A DNA stretch of 13,827 nucleotides from JASMTM01 sp046483075 (lineage in GTDB: Bacteria; Thermotogota; Thermotogae; Petrotogales; Kosmotogaceae), in the NCBI GenBank assembly GCA_046483075.1, contig JAWODV010000003.1, positions 1-13,827 of the forward strand. The letters are read 5' to 3'. The stretch's first letter is position 1. Each line of letters opens with the position of its first letter. Below, in pieces: positions 1 through 6,311 of the stretch. Made by a program: the position numbers and the translations under genes. Under the pieces are notes generated by a model. It made no database searches, was not told the origin of the DNA, and was given only the letters and a program-made list of their open reading frames with translations.

Positions 1-1
1 C

Positions 2-115
2 CAGCTCGTTACGTCGTCGCCGGTTTTTTCAGCGGCTCGAACCTCGCCAGCTTCGAGGGCCTCGAGAAACGCCTCGAGCGTTGCGTACTCCTCGTCGCTC
101 GCCTCCGCAGCACCT
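2..115 (-). pseudogene. GC-rich minus-strand coding fragment, possibly dapD N-terminal part
   Basis: On the minus strand this stretch reads as an open, very acidic peptide containing EYATLEAFLEALEAGEVRAA and then EKTGDDVTSW at the window edge. The composition (many Glu, Asp and Ala; about 65% G+C) is wholly unlike the rest of the window. The pattern 'LEAGEVRAAEK...W' resembles the N-terminal region of tetrahydrodipicolinate N-succinyltransferase (DapD, lysine biosynthesis) of GC-rich, perhaps halophilic, organisms. That match is from memory and tentative. No start codon is visible, and the frame runs out of recognisable sequence at about 115, where plus-strand transposase coding begins. I read it as a foreign fragment, not a working gene of this genome. 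Confidence 0.35.
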
Positions 116-238
116 CGCCTTGAGGAGGCGCTACCGGTGCTGTACCTGAGAGGGCTGTCGACAGGCGACTTCTCAGAGGCCCTCAAAGCGCTTCTGGGGC
201 CGGAGGCGGCTGGTTTCTCGGCTACAACCATCACTCGC
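116..238 (+). pseudogene. IS256-family (Mutator-type) transposase fragment
   Basis: The plus strand encodes RLEEALPVLYLRGLSTGDF, then SEALKALLGPEAAGFSATTI. This is the characteristic N-terminal region of IS256/Mutator-family DDE transposases ('alpaLYLRGLSTGDFxEALxxLLG...LSxxxIxRL'). Only about 40 of the usual 400 or so residues are present. The catalytic Asp and Glu positions and both terminal inverted repeats are missing. The piece is GC-rich and stops abruptly at 236-250, where the sequence becomes AT-rich and encodes an NqrF-like protein. A real IS insertion would end at a terminal repeat, not inside the transposase, so this is a remnant or an assembly/amplification chimera. Confidence 0.75.
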
Positions 239-1081
239 TTGCTCAATTCAGAAAACAGACACCTGACAGATTCTGAGAAAACTGAAGGTTATAGACTTGC
301 GTGTCAGGTTGTTGTAGAAAAGAACCTTTCAGTAGAGATACCTGCAGATTTACTTTCTTGGGAATATAACTCGGTTGTTGAAGCTATAAAGAACGTTACT
401 CATGATATAAAAAGCATAACCTTAAGTATTGACAAACCTTTATCTTTTAAAGCTGGACAATACATTCAGCTGGCTATACCACCATATAACAATATTAAGG
501 AGAAAACCATTCGTTCTTATTCTTTAGCATCTCCTCCATCAAACAAAAATAAGATTGAGCTTCTGGTAAGGCTTGTACCAGGTGGCATTGCTACAACATA
601 TATTCACAATTATCTAAAAAAAGGAGACAGATTATCATTTACAGGACCTTTTGGAGATTTTGTTATCCGTGATACAAATGCAGGTATTCTTTTTATTGCT
701 GGTGGTTCTGGATTGGCTCCAATAAAATCTATGGTACTCGATATGCTGGAAAAGGAAAAAATTGATAGGGATATGTATTTCTTTTTCGGAGCAAAAACTG
801 GTGATGATATTTTTTATGACAATCTTTTTTATAATATCGAAAAAGACAATTCTTCATTTCATTACATTCCAGCTATTTCCGAACCAGAAAAAAATCCTAA
901 TTGGAATGGAGAAAAGGGTTTGATAACAGAAGTGCTTGATAAATTTTTAATTGAAAAGAATGAAAGAGAATGGGAGGCTTACCTTTGCGGAAGTCCGGGT
1001 ATGATAAAGGCATGCGTACAGAATGTGCTGTTAAAAAACAATATTAAATCTGATAAAATCTATTACGATGAATTTGCATGA
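137..1081 (+). CDS. nqrF: NqrF-like NADH:acceptor reductase, C-terminal part, in chimeric ORF
   Basis: From about residue 37 (near 245) the product matches the C-terminal part of NqrF, the NADH-oxidising FAD subunit of Na+-translocating NADH:quinone reductase, or a related flavodoxin/ferredoxin reductase. Visible landmarks are the end of the 2Fe-2S domain with its last cluster cysteine (GYRLACQ, Cys56), the FAD site RSYSLASPP (126-134), GGIATTYIH (149-157), GPFGDF (170-175), the NAD(P)H site FIAGGSGLAPIKS (187-198) and YLCGSPGM (282-289). The N-terminal membrane helix and the first three cluster cysteines are missing. Residues 1-36 are instead IS256 transposase sequence in the same frame, which is also open back to base 2. 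The GTG at 137 is therefore not a genuine nqrF start. The real gene is 5'-truncated at the GC-rich/AT-rich junction. Other nqr subunits are not visible. Confidence 0.8.
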   Translation: MLYLRGLSTGDFSEALKALLGPEAAGFSATTITRLLNSENRHLTDSEKTEGYRLACQVVVEKNLSVEIPADLLSWEYNSVVEAIKNVTHDIKSITLSIDKPLSFKAGQYIQLAIPPYNNIKEKTIRSYSLASPPSNKNKIELLVRLVPGGIATTYIHNYLKKGDRLSFTGPFGDFVIRDTNAGILFIAGGSGLAPIKSMVLDMLEKEKIDRDMYFFFGAKTGDDIFYDNLFYNIEKDNSSFHYIPAISEPEKNPNWNGEKGLITEVLDKFLIEKNEREWEAYLCGSPGMIKACVQNVLLKNNIKSDKIYYDEFA

Positions 1082-1192
1082 TTTATCGTAGTAAATCTAT
1101 TACGATGAATTTGCATAATTTATCGTAGTAAATCTATTACGATGAATTTGCATGATTTATCGTAGTAAATCTATTACGATGAATTTGCATAA
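1056..1192 (+). repeat. 37-bp tandem repeat, 3.65 copies, hairpin-forming
   Basis: Units lie at 1056-1092, 1093-1129, 1130-1166 and 1167-1192 (partial). They are identical except at unit position 25, which alternates G, A, G, A, so the array is also a 74-bp repeat of two. Unit 1 includes the last codons of the nqrF-like gene (KIYYDEFA plus stop), and each copy repeats that coding end. Within a unit, TACGATGAAT (1064-1073) pairs with ATTTATCGTA (1081-1090) around a 7-nt loop with one G-T pair. Between units, ATCGTAGTA (1085-1093) pairs with TATTACGAT (1098-1106) around a 4-nt loop. The two folds exclude each other. There are no spacers, so it is not a CRISPR array, and no T-run follows, so it is not a plain terminator. 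The array fills most of the gap before the next gene. Confidence 0.93.
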
Positions 1193-1209
1193 CCCCTGGA
1201 GGTAAAAAT

Positions 1210-1674
1210 GTGAACAACTCAAACGAAAACAGATTTAAATCAAATATGGAACCGGGACACATAAGTGCTAACGGTTTTAAGGGTAACGATAGAAGGACAG
1301 TTCCAGAAATAATCGAACAAGATAAAATTGTTCTTGATCGTTACAAATTAACCTGTTTTGAAATCGCACGTGCCTTATCCTTTTTAAAGGAAGAGGGAGA
1401 AAAGGGGATAGGCAATTGCGTAGTCGTGGATAATATCTTTGAAGTTACTGTTGATGAAAACAGAGGATTTATAAGTTGTCCCTTTGACGCAACCAATTGC
1501 TTTAGGAAAACAAATATATTTGTTAAAAAACTAACAACCAATGAAACACTATTCTTTTCTGAACTATCCATTCATCTGATAGAGAAGCATTGTTTTTTTC
1601 AGGGAAAGGGTGCAAGATTTCGGATTGAACCTGAAAAAATAGCAACATTTTTAAAGGAGCTTTTTAAAAAATGA
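1210..1674 (+). CDS. Hypothetical protein, 154 aa, cytoplasmic
   Basis: I do not recognise a family. The start is GTG at 1210, with GGAGGT at 1198-1203 six bases upstream; the overlapping ATG at 1208 runs straight into TGA and cannot be used. The first 30 or so residues are polar and probably disordered (many Asn, Lys, Arg). The rest looks like a small alpha/beta domain with an amphipathic helix (FEIARALSFLKEEGE), two beta-like segments (GNCVVVDNIFEVTVD and GFISCPF) and a C-terminal helix ending in lysines. There is no signal peptide or membrane segment. Five cysteines, including an SCPF...NC pair, could bind metal, but no known motif is clear. It follows the 37-bp repeat array, and its stop overlaps the next start by 4 bp (ATGA), so the two genes are probably co-translated. 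Confidence 0.75.
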   Translation: MNNSNENRFKSNMEPGHISANGFKGNDRRTVPEIIEQDKIVLDRYKLTCFEIARALSFLKEEGEKGIGNCVVVDNIFEVTVDENRGFISCPFDATNCFRKTNIFVKKLTTNETLFFSELSIHLIEKHCFFQGKGARFRIEPEKIATFLKELFKK

Positions 1675-2180
1675 AAAAGAGATTAAGAGTTGAATTATTT
1701 ACCCTTGCCTTTATTATCGTAGCCATTGCATTTAGCGTGTTTTTTGCAACAGGAAATGATGTAGAGGTAAGCGTGCCTGATAACCATTATTCACTTAATG
1801 AAATAGATTTTGGAAAAGAACATGAAGTACTGGAGATTCTTGAGAACCCTCCTATCAATGCTTCCCCATATAAAGGTTTGCTTTTGAAATCCAAAAAGCA
1901 TGATTCAAAAATAGAAATCTACTACTGGAAAGTAGGTAAATCTGAAGAAGCCAAAAAAATATGGAAAGAAATCTGGCTAATATATGGAGACAATCTGGGT
2001 GAAAAAGGCAAAATAGAGAAAGCGAAATACTCCTTTGCATATCTCGAACAATTTGAAACAACGTTTTATCTCTGGCAGAAAGACGTATGGACATTTTTTG
2101 CAAAGTTTGATAGATACTTAACCGATAAGGAAAAAGAAGACTTTTTAAAGAATATTGTTCCTGAAGAATTCAGAAGGTAA
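1671..2180 (+). CDS. Hypothetical membrane-anchored or secreted protein, 169 aa
   Basis: I do not recognise a family. The N-terminus is MKKRLR followed by a hydrophobic segment (about residues 7-28, ending near FFATG), typical of an uncleaved anchor or a signal peptide without a lipobox cysteine. The remaining 140 or so residues are charged and rich in Lys, Glu and aromatic residues, with predicted helices (KSEEAKKIWKEIWLIYG; KEKEDFLKNIVPEEF), so an extracytoplasmic soluble domain is likely. The ATG lies in an ATGA overlap with the upstream gene, and GGAG sits 11 bases before it. The 3' end overlaps the convergent DUF523 gene by 11 bp. It may be a small periplasmic partner of the upstream protein; that is inference from gene pairing only. 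Confidence 0.75.
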   Translation: MKKRLRVELFTLAFIIVAIAFSVFFATGNDVEVSVPDNHYSLNEIDFGKEHEVLEILENPPINASPYKGLLLKSKKHDSKIEIYYWKVGKSEEAKKIWKEIWLIYGDNLGEKGKIEKAKYSFAYLEQFETTFYLWQKDVWTFFAKFDRYLTDKEKEDFLKNIVPEEFRR

Positions 2181-2625
2181 GGTAATTTGTTTGCTTTTCA
2201 CTGAGTACCTCAATTCCATTTTTTCTCAATAAAAAGGCTGTAACACCCATTCCGGGAACGATTACATCTGAAAATGTTCCATCATAAATATATTCTGTAC
2301 CGCATGATGGACTTTCGCTTTTTAAAACTGAGACAGAACAATCAAATAATCTGGCCAATTTGAGTGTTTCAGTAGCCCCTCTTAAAAAATTATCGGTTAC
2401 ATTGTGATTACTTGAATTAATAACTTTTCCTCCATTTTTCCAGCCCTTTCCACCGATTATTTCAGAGCGTGGCCTGGGAGTCCCTAAGCCACCAAGTTGT
2501 TCAGGACATACTGGAATAAGAGAATAATCGTTAAGAAGCTTTAACACCTCAATTGAAAGGCTATTACTGCCTTTGTAAGTACAGTTTATACCCAACAAAC
2601 AAGCACTAACGATAATGTTCTTCAC
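2170..2625 (-). CDS. DUF523 family protein
   Basis: A 151-residue DUF523 protein of unknown biochemical role. Family landmarks are the N-terminal VSACLLGINCTYKG (6-19), PVCPEQLGGLGTPRPRSEI (38-56) and LKSESPSCG (101-109). These give four conserved cysteines (9, 15, 40, 108) that look suited to a metal or iron-sulfur centre, though that is inference. It is about full length for the short single-domain form, without the C-terminal DUF1722 extension seen in some relatives. Translation starts at GTG 2625, and this GTGA overlaps the TGA stop of the upstream peptidase gene. It is the last gene of the minus-strand block, and its 3' end overlaps the convergent hypothetical gene by 11 bp, with no clear terminator hairpin between them. 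Confidence 0.9.
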   Translation of the reverse strand: MKNIIVSACLLGINCTYKGSNSLSIEVLKLLNDYSLIPVCPEQLGGLGTPRPRSEIIGGKGWKNGGKVINSSNHNVTDNFLRGATETLKLARLFDCSVSVLKSESPSCGTEYIYDGTFSDVIVPGMGVTAFLLRKNGIEVLSEKQTNYLTF

Positions 2626-3467
2626 TTACCACCTGTGTCGGTATTCCCTTCGTCATATCCTCCAATAACGTACATAAGATCTATAGCAGGCATTTTGGAA
2701 AGCGGATTAACACTTCGAAGATCGTTATTTCTTATTTCAAAATGTAGATGTGGGCCTGTTGAAAAACCTGTCGTTCCTACTCTTCCAATGAAAGAACCCA
2801 TTTCCAATGACTGACCTTCATAAACACCAATACGGCTCATATGAGCATACCTTGTTACTGTACCATCTTCATGTTCTACTTCAACCATATATCCATAACC
2901 ACCATTTAATCCAGTAAAGGACACTTCGCCTGCATCAGCAGCAAAAATTGGCGCACCCTCACTTACAGCAATATCAAGACCTGAATGAAAAGATTCTTGA
3001 TTGGTTATAGGATGTATGCGCCAACCATAGTGGGAACTGATAATGCCATAAACAGGCCATCTAAATCTAACCTGACTTGGTATATATTGATATTTGTTAA
3101 TAACGCTGAATGGAATAAAAATTCTCTGTCCGGGAACTATAATACTGTCATAATTAAGGTTGTTTGCTCTCAGTACATCATTAGTTGAACAAAAGAATAT
3201 TTTTGCAATATAAGTGATAGAGTCACCCTTTTTTACTTCATATATAAGCCCATCTGGCTGAGGATAAATAATCTTCTCCCCAACCTGAATTTTCCGTGGG
3301 TCTTCGATATTATTGAAATCTAGTAAAGTAGATATCCCTACATTGTATTTTTTCGAAATATCATATAATGTATCACCAGGTTGAACCACATGAGTTTGCA
3401 GTATGTAACCCATGCCTGTAAATACTATGGCAGTTGCTAAAACAACTATCATGATAAATGACTTCAA
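2622..3467 (-). CDS. LysM-domain M23 family metallopeptidase
   Basis: A 281-residue exported peptidoglycan hydrolase of the lysostaphin/NlpD (M23) type. An N-terminal hydrophobic segment (about 3-23) acts as signal or anchor. Two LysM modules follow (about 26-69, beginning HVVQPGDTLYDISKKY, and 75-119, beginning YEVKKGDSITYIAKIF), which bind glycan strands. The C-terminal M23 domain (about 135-255) has the zinc ligands in HSGLD (His161, Asp165) and HLH (His242), plus His209 in YAHM, so it should be catalytic. I chose TTG at 3467: GGAGGT lies 8 bases upstream and the TTGA overlaps the stop of the dgkA-like gene. An in-frame TTG at 3488 would lie ahead of that ribosome-binding site. The gene overlaps the downstream DUF523 start by 4 bp. 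Confidence 0.92.
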   Translation of the reverse strand: MKSFIMIVVLATAIVFTGMGYILQTHVVQPGDTLYDISKKYNVGISTLLDFNNIEDPRKIQVGEKIIYPQPDGLIYEVKKGDSITYIAKIFFCSTNDVLRANNLNYDSIIVPGQRIFIPFSVINKYQYIPSQVRFRWPVYGIISSHYGWRIHPITNQESFHSGLDIAVSEGAPIFAADAGEVSFTGLNGGYGYMVEVEHEDGTVTRYAHMSRIGVYEGQSLEMGSFIGRVGTTGFSTGPHLHFEIRNNDLRSVNPLSKMPAIDLMYVIGGYDEGNTDTGGK

Positions 3468-3898
3468 CGTTTTGCACCTCCAAACCAACCGAAAAAAACA
3501 AGTAAAACACTAAATATTATACCAAATGGGACAGTAAAAATCGGAACGAGCCCAAATAACTCGTATCCAAAAACAATGCACCCAATCATAATAGCGGTAA
3601 AACTACCAAGCAATACAATTCCAGCAGCTATATCTTTAACAATCTTTACTTCATGATTTACTTTACTCTCAAGTAAATCCATCAGTCGTTCAATTACTGT
3701 ATTGACTCCTTCAAGGATAATTATCAGCATTACACTCAGTATTATCCATAAAAGGCTGGTTATTTCCATTTGAATTATGATTGAAAATAATATTATTGAT
3801 ATTCCTATTATACACTGAATTCTGAAGTTTCTTTCTGATTTAAATAGTAATATGATACCCTTTGTAGCGAAACTCAGGCTTTGATGAAACTTCCTCAT
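3464..3898 (-). CDS. dgkA: DgkA-family lipid kinase (diacylglycerol/undecaprenol kinase)
   Basis: A 144-residue integral membrane kinase that phosphorylates diacylglycerol or, in many Gram-positive-type members, undecaprenol, feeding lipid carrier back into cell-wall synthesis. The family core is present: the amphipathic N-terminus with SERNFRIQ (21-28, Glu22), the catalytic helix ILEGVNTVIERLMDLLE (61-77; Glu63, Asn66, Glu70, Asp74) and KDIAAGIVLL (88-97). The usual three transmembrane segments are followed by a fourth hydrophobic stretch (about 117-138), which makes it slightly longer than the common 120-130 residues. The start ATG overlaps the stop of the upstream oxidoreductase gamma gene (ATGA), and its TGA overlaps the TTG of the M23 peptidase gene, placing two envelope genes together. 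The substrate cannot be decided from sequence alone. Confidence 0.88.
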   Translation of the reverse strand: MRKFHQSLSFATKGIILLFKSERNFRIQCIIGISIILFSIIIQMEITSLLWIILSVMLIIILEGVNTVIERLMDLLESKVNHEVKIVKDIAAGIVLLGSFTAIMIGCIVFGYELFGLVPIFTVPFGIIFSVLLVFFGWFGGAKR

Positions 3899-4503
3899 TC
3901 AAAACCTCGGCCAACAAATTCATGTCTCTCTTCATCTTTTAAGTTAAATGCTCTCTCTATGAGTGAGTATCCAAAATCAAGGGCTTTCTCATTTACCTCA
4001 TAATAACTTTCTTTAACATGTTTTTTCATTGCTTTTTTCAAATTGCTTACACTGACAATTTTTGTTGCTTTACTGATCAAGCCCAATCCAACCATATTAG
4101 CCGGAATGCTGGTATCAAATTTTTCTTGAGTCATCTTTGTGATAGGTTTGGCAATAATTCTTCTTGTTGTTCTTTGAGCTTCCTTTGGCATACTATTTAC
4201 GAATGAACTATCAACAATAAGCACGCCATTTGTTTTAATAAGTGATGCATGATTGTTTACAGCCATTTGGTGCATGGAATAGATAATATCAAAATTTTGA
4301 GCCATAGGATAATCGATTCTGTTTTTACAAAAAATCACATCACAATGTGAAAGTCCCCCTCGTACCTGTGCACCGTATGATTGCGTCTGAATTACCCAAA
4401 AACCTTCATTCACAAGTGCTTCAGCTAAAATTATTCCCATCAAAACATTTCCCTGACCACCTATTCCAGATATCCTAACTGAGTGAGGCAGTTTCAAATC
4501 CAT
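3895..4503 (-). CDS. 2-oxoacid:ferredoxin oxidoreductase, gamma subunit
   Basis: A 202-residue gamma subunit of the pyruvate/2-oxoglutarate/branched-chain 2-oxoacid:ferredoxin oxidoreductase family (KorC/VorC/PorG type). The N-terminal ISGIGGQGNVLMGIILAEAL (11-30) and QSYGAQVRGGLSHCDVIF (41-58) are the diagnostic motifs; in the holoenzyme this subunit helps bind coenzyme A. It starts at ATG 4503 with GGGGAGTGA just upstream, 6 bp after the beta subunit stop, so beta and gamma should be made together. The stop overlaps the dgkA-like start. No alpha or ferredoxin-like delta gene is adjacent. The substrate is not decidable; the close pairing of beta and gamma without a fused alpha resembles Kor/Vor-like enzymes. 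Confidence 0.9.
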   Translation of the reverse strand: MDLKLPHSVRISGIGGQGNVLMGIILAEALVNEGFWVIQTQSYGAQVRGGLSHCDVIFCKNRIDYPMAQNFDIIYSMHQMAVNNHASLIKTNGVLIVDSSFVNSMPKEAQRTTRRIIAKPITKMTQEKFDTSIPANMVGLGLISKATKIVSVSNLKKAMKKHVKESYYEVNEKALDFGYSLIERAFNLKDEERHEFVGRGFE

Positions 4504-4509
4504 ATTTTT

Positions 4510-5334
4510 TCACTCCCCGGCTGAGGTAAATCTTTTTTTCAGAGTTTGATATTTATCGTTATAAGTTGGCTTTTCAACATCGATGAATTCACCAGTAATA
4601 ATTTTCTTTTCAAGCTCTTCAGATGACATATCCTTTGCTTTTTCTTTGCTAACTACACTATTTTTTATATATTCAAGCATTTGTACAGGTTCTGACATTT
4701 TGTTATACCTTCCAAAATATGTATGACAATTTGTTGCAATGTCTATTATAGATGCTCCTTTATGTATTATCCCTTTCTGAATGTACTGAAGCATTTGGGT
4801 GTAATTATAAATCGAGCTTCTGGCTACATAAGTGGCCCCTGAAGACAATGCCAGTTTAACAGCGTCGAAAGGACTTTCCATATTACCATATGGAGCTGTC
4901 GACGCAGTCATTCCTTCAAAAGTGGTTGGTGAATATTGACCACCTGTCATTCCATAAATGAAATTGTTGAAAACAATTATTGTTATATCCATATTTCTTC
5001 TACAGACATGAATAAAGTGATTTCCGCCTATCGCTAAAAGATCTCCATCGCCTCCCATTACTACAACCTTGAACTCAGGTCTTGCCAGTTTCACGCCCGA
5101 AGCAAAGGCAATGGCTCTTCCATGCAAAGTATGCATAGTATTAAAATTCAGATAACCTGTAACCCTCGATGAACAACCTATACCGGATACTACCGCAACT
5201 CTGTTTGGATCAAGCTCTTCTTTATCAACAGCATCAATAAAAGCTTTCATAATAACACCGTTACCGCAGCCCGGACACCATACATGTGGCATTCTGTCCT
5301 GTCGAAGATATTTTGTTAGTCTTGTTATAGACAT
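4510..5334 (-). CDS. 2-oxoacid:ferredoxin oxidoreductase, beta (TPP-binding) subunit
   Basis: A 274-residue beta subunit that carries thiamine pyrophosphate and a [4Fe-4S] cluster and oxidatively decarboxylates a 2-oxoacid to its acyl-CoA while reducing ferredoxin. The N-terminal WCPGCGNG (19-26; Cys20, Cys23) and SGIGCSSR (50-57; Cys54) supply cluster ligands. The TPP motif runs from MGGDGDLLAIGGNH (93-106) to NNFIYGMTGGQ (123-133). A further conserved Cys lies in ATNCHTYFGR. ATG 5334 is preceded by AGGAGGT and lies one base after the dCMP deaminase stop. Genes for this family normally sit beside an alpha subunit, but upstream here is a deaminase gene. Kor-type (2-oxoglutarate) is the likeliest subtype by length and motif style, but uncertain. 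Confidence 0.9.
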   Translation of the reverse strand: MSITRLTKYLRQDRMPHVWCPGCGNGVIMKAFIDAVDKEELDPNRVAVVSGIGCSSRVTGYLNFNTMHTLHGRAIAFASGVKLARPEFKVVVMGGDGDLLAIGGNHFIHVCRRNMDITIIVFNNFIYGMTGGQYSPTTFEGMTASTAPYGNMESPFDAVKLALSSGATYVARSSIYNYTQMLQYIQKGIIHKGASIIDIATNCHTYFGRYNKMSEPVQMLEYIKNSVVSKEKAKDMSSEELEKKIITGEFIDVEKPTYNDKYQTLKKRFTSAGE

Positions 5335-5335
5335 A

Positions 5336-5854
5336 CTAACCTCCTGTCTTTCTATATAATTCCATTTTTACTCCCGTTTTTTCAAACAAAAACTCGGTAA
5401 GCGGGTCAGGATATTCTTCACCATAAACTACTCTAACTATGCCAGCATTAATGAGTATTCTCGCACAGATAGAACATGGTTTATGAGTGATATAAATTGT
5501 TGAATTCCTTGTAGAGATACCAAATTTCGCTGCCTGAGCAATGGCATTCTGTTCCGCATGTGCTGCATAACATATTTCCTGACTTTCTCCTGATGTTATT
5601 TCAAGAGCATCCCTTATACATTCTGTTTCGTCACAGTGAGGGAAGCCTGATGGAGGTTGATTATATCCTGTACAAAGAATGCGATTTTCCCTCACCAATA
5701 TCGCGCCAACTTTCCGGTGTATACAGCTCGATCGTTCCTTTATTATATGCGTCAGTTTCATGAAGTAATCATCCCAGTTAAGTAATGGGTTGCTCTTTTC
5801 GTAGTCAAAATTATTCAAAAAATTGCTGATCGCTTCTCTTCTCACGCTATTCAA
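5336..5854 (-). CDS. dCMP deaminase family protein (ComEB-like)
   Basis: A zinc-dependent cytidine/deoxycytidylate deaminase that converts dCMP to dUMP for thymidylate synthesis. The catalytic set is complete: HAE (His99, Ala100, Glu101) and PCSIC (Cys127, Cys130). The ComEB/dCMP deaminase hallmark SGFPHCDETEC (69-79) is also present and can hold a second zinc. The core resembles the standard 150-residue family and begins at WDDYFMKLTHIIKERSSC (27-44). The 25 or so residues before it are an N-terminal extension of doubtful translation. The first start is TTG 5854, preceded by AAAGGAG and overlapping the ferritin-like stop by 8 bp; GTG 5845 is an alternative. The first ATG (5761) would cut into the conserved core. 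The TAG stop lies in the ribosome-binding site of the next gene. Confidence 0.9.
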   Translation of the reverse strand: MNSVRREAISNFLNNFDYEKSNPLLNWDDYFMKLTHIIKERSSCIHRKVGAILVRENRILCTGYNQPPSGFPHCDETECIRDALEITSGESQEICYAAHAEQNAIAQAAKFGISTRNSTIYITHKPCSICARILINAGIVRVVYGEEYPDPLTEFLFEKTGVKMELYRKTGG

Positions 5855-6311
5855 TAAACTCCTTTAGTGTTGCCACGTGACTTTTTTCTTCACTGATTAT
5901 TTTCCGCACAGCATCCTTAATATCTTTATCATCTATCATCTCGATTATTTCATAATAAAATATTATGCTGTCCTTCTCTCTATCCAGTGCATATTCGATT
6001 ATTTTTCTGGGAGCACTTCCTCTGAACTCTTCAAGAAGCGCGTCTGCATCTGGAAATACCTTATGGGAACTCAGTGCCTTTAGATATTCTGTGGCTTCAT
6101 CCCAATTTGTAAGTTCTTTGGTCTCTTCGTCATAATGTTTTAATAACGACTTAAATGTTTCTATATGCTTTTGCTCCTGATTTGCTAGATAATCGAATGT
6201 CTTCTTTGCACCTGGATCTTTCATGTCCTTTGAAATGGTTCTATAAAATTTTTCCCCTTCAACTTCAATATTCACAGCAATTTCAAGAATCTCATGACCT
6301 GAAAACATCAT
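5847..6311 (-). CDS. Ferritin-like diiron (rubrerythrin-type) protein
   Basis: A 154-residue four-helix-bundle protein of the rubrerythrin/ferritin-like family, probably binding a non-heme diiron centre and acting in peroxide reduction or iron handling in an anaerobe. The two-fold pattern is visible: IEVEGEKFYR (15-24) with EQKHIE (46-51) in the first half, and REKDSIIFYYE (111-121) with EEKSH (141-145) in the second. Probable ligands are Glu18 or Glu20, Glu46, His49, Glu112, Glu142 and His145. There is no C-terminal rubredoxin domain, so electrons must come from a separate partner. The start ATG 6311 (followed by a second ATG) has AAAGGAGG just upstream, all inside the end of the hemW-like gene, which it overlaps by 20 bp. 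Confidence 0.87.
   Translation of the reverse strand: MMFSGHEILEIAVNIEVEGEKFYRTISKDMKDPGAKKTFDYLANQEQKHIETFKSLLKHYDEETKELTNWDEATEYLKALSSHKVFPDADALLEEFRGSAPRKIIEYALDREKDSIIFYYEIIEMIDDKDIKDAVRKIISEEKSHVATLKEFIE

Noticed and set aside
1..240. A resident insertion sequence at the left edge
   Set aside because: Only about 40 residues of transposase are present, without terminal inverted repeats or target-site duplication.
137..1081. A novel transposase-reductase fusion protein
   Set aside because: The transposase part lacks its catalytic region, the base composition changes at the join, and the NqrF part lacks its own N-terminus. An accidental in-frame join is simpler.
1056..1192. Possible CRISPR array
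   Set aside because: The repeats are directly adjacent with no variable spacers, and they derive from the end of the preceding coding sequence.
2181..2240. Possible terminator after the plus-strand hypothetical gene (TGAG-TAC-CTCA followed by a T-run)
   Set aside because: The stem is only 4 bp, with a loop of three and five bases before the T-run, and it lies in DUF523 coding sequence; too weak to call.
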